From Candidatus Babeliales bacterium (GTDB lineage: Bacteria; Babelota; Babeliae; Babelales; Vermiphilaceae): a stretch of DNA of 6,254 bases. Positions within the stretch are counted from its first letter, which is position 1; each line of letters opens with the position of its first letter. Shown one piece after another: positions 5,605 to 6,254 of this stretch. The notes below the pieces were generated by a model, which did not search any database, was not told the DNA's origin, and saw only the letters and a list, made by a program, of their open reading frames with translations. The stretch is from NCBI GenBank assembly GCA_020053845.1, contig JAGVMI010000123.1, positions 1 to 6,254 of the forward strand, given 5' to 3'. The position numbers and the translations under genes are program-made.

Positions 5605-6177
5605 TTACTTGCGATTGCTGTATGTAAAGTGCTTGCTGTTGGGATTCATTTTTTTCTTGTGGCGGCATGTGCATGTATCTAATTGATCTCTAAGCTGCTC
5701 ACTTATACGCCTCTGCTTTACCGCTACCTGTTGATAGTAACGCGCATTATCTTCTAATTGTGTCATTCTATATTTCTGCAAGCTTTTCTCGAGTTCTTGA
5801 GCATCGTAGCGATCAAAAGATTCTTTCGCGATAGCCAACGAAGTTGCAAAGCCTACCCCTGCAAGCGCCTGCCTCCATCTCCACGATTTTGTTTCCCGCG
5901 CTACTATTCTATTTACTTGCATAAATGTAGCCGCATCAGAATATTTGATAGGCTCTAGCGTCGCTTTCATTGTTTGAGCAATTATTACTCCACGAGGCTT
6001 TTTGAGCAAAGCACATGAAACGAGAAACACAGGTAATGCACCTATTGTGCATCCTATATTTTTAGCCATTTCCCATTTTGTGGGGCTTTTTTCATCTGTT
6101 TGATTTGCGTGCGCTACATTACTTGTTGCAATCGCGCATACTAATCCAAGGCTTATCGCTCTCATTATGTTCTTCAT
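5605..6177 (-). CDS. Small secreted/membrane protein of unknown function, first gene of the three-gene cluster
   Basis: A 190-residue protein. Its signal peptide (MKNIMRAISLGLVCAIATSN, 1-20) has a predicted cut after AHA at 22-24. The mature part starts NQTDEKSPTKWEMAKN, followed by a hydrophobic segment (about 41-58, to SCALLKK), a second weaker one, ALAGVGFATSLAIA (104-117), a charged helical region likely to form a coiled coil (about 123-166), and a basic tail with Cys169 and Cys171 (CTCRHKKK) that its paralogue lacks. It is homologous along most of its length to the third gene (4462-4995), with six fewer residues in the middle. The ATG at 6177 follows GGAGG by 5 bases; an in-frame ATG at 6189 would overlap that site and is rejected. 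The neighbours downstream follow at 34 and then 11 bases, implying one transcript. No known family was recognised. Confidence 0.78.
   Translation of the reverse strand: MKNIMRAISLGLVCAIATSNVAHANQTDEKSPTKWEMAKNIGCTIGALPVFLVSCALLKKPRGVIIAQTMKATLEPIKYSDAATFMQVNRIVARETKSWRWRQALAGVGFATSLAIAKESFDRYDAQELEKSLQKYRMTQLEDNARYYQQVAVKQRRISEQLRDQLDTCTCRHKKKMNPNSKHFTYSNRK
5996..6104. repeat. Paralogous core repeat, copy B (pairs with 4814-4922)
   Basis: Partner of the copy at 4814-4922, at a constant offset of 1182 bases and with 6 differences in 109. It covers roughly residues 25-61 of the gene at 5605-6177. Beyond it, similarity to the third gene continues only in patches and with a length change. Confidence 0.8.
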
Positions 6178-6190
6178 AGTTTCCTCCATT
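6105..6190. repeat. Leader repeat (ribosome site plus signal peptide), copy 3
   Basis: 86 bases spanning the ribosome site and the first 24 codons of the gene at 5605-6177, with 80 matches to 5498-5583 by eye. Similarity stops at 6190 just upstream of the ribosome site, so the promoter region is not part of the repeat. Confidence 0.85.
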
Positions 6191-6254
6191 GAAAAATGTC
6201 TTTGATTAGCAACAAGTTATTATTGAGCTTCTATACCTACGAGCGGTTATTTTC
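6191..6254 (-). other. Upstream region of the three-gene cluster, no clear promoter
   Basis: These AT-rich bases precede the first cluster gene and should hold its promoter or the end of an upstream gene. TATAGA on the minus strand (near 6229-6234) could be a -10, but its -35 would fall at or beyond the window edge. No hairpin or conserved site was recognised. Confidence 0.3.

Noticed and set aside
4814..6190. Repeats at the right end as an insertion sequence or CRISPR array
   Set aside because: The repeats are direct copies of coding sequence with synonymous differences, spaced 600-1200 bases apart, with no transposase, terminal inverted repeats or regular spacers.

Overview
The window reads as a compact bacterial chromosome segment from a Gram-negative-type (two-membrane) organism. 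The evidence is a lipobox lipoprotein, a LolC/LolE-type permease and several Sec signal peptides. Short intergenic gaps, strong Shine-Dalgarno sites, a diverged FtsH paralogue and a tandem family of small secreted proteins of unknown function would fit a reduced, host-associated lineage such as Candidatus Dependentiae (TM6). That placement is a guess from protein style, not a demonstrated assignment.

Layout from left to right. (1) Bases 1-1835, plus strand: an FtsH-like membrane AAA+ protein, probably cut at its 5' end by the window edge, closed by a GC-rich terminator. Its ATPase core is recognisable, but the zinc-protease site is destroyed (HEAGH is HFAGY) and the pore-loop region is shortened, so it looks like a pseudoprotease. 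(2) Bases 3046-1897, minus strand: a two-gene operon with a lipoprotein of unknown function followed by rpiB (ribose-5-phosphate isomerase B); the two genes overlap by 35 bases. RpiB has Asp where the E. coli enzyme has the ring-opening His99. (3) Bases 3136-4380, plus strand: a LolC/LolE-family permease, divergent from the lipoprotein gene across an 89-base gap, with no LolD ATPase gene beside it. (4) Bases 6177-4462, minus strand: three co-directional small secreted or membrane proteins that share nearly identical ribosome binding sites and signal peptides. The first and third are clear paralogues over most of their length. The middle one shares only the leader, and homology stops at the predicted signal-peptidase site.

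The two convergent gene pairs are each separated by a hairpin terminator that can work at least partly in both directions. RpiB serves the pentose phosphate pathway. The Lol-type permease would export lipoproteins such as the one encoded next to it, although that link is only positional. The most unusual parts are the inactivated FtsH-like protein and the signal-peptide cassette array at the right end. No RNA gene, CRISPR array, insertion sequence or origin was seen, and no stretch over 300 bases lacks a gene.
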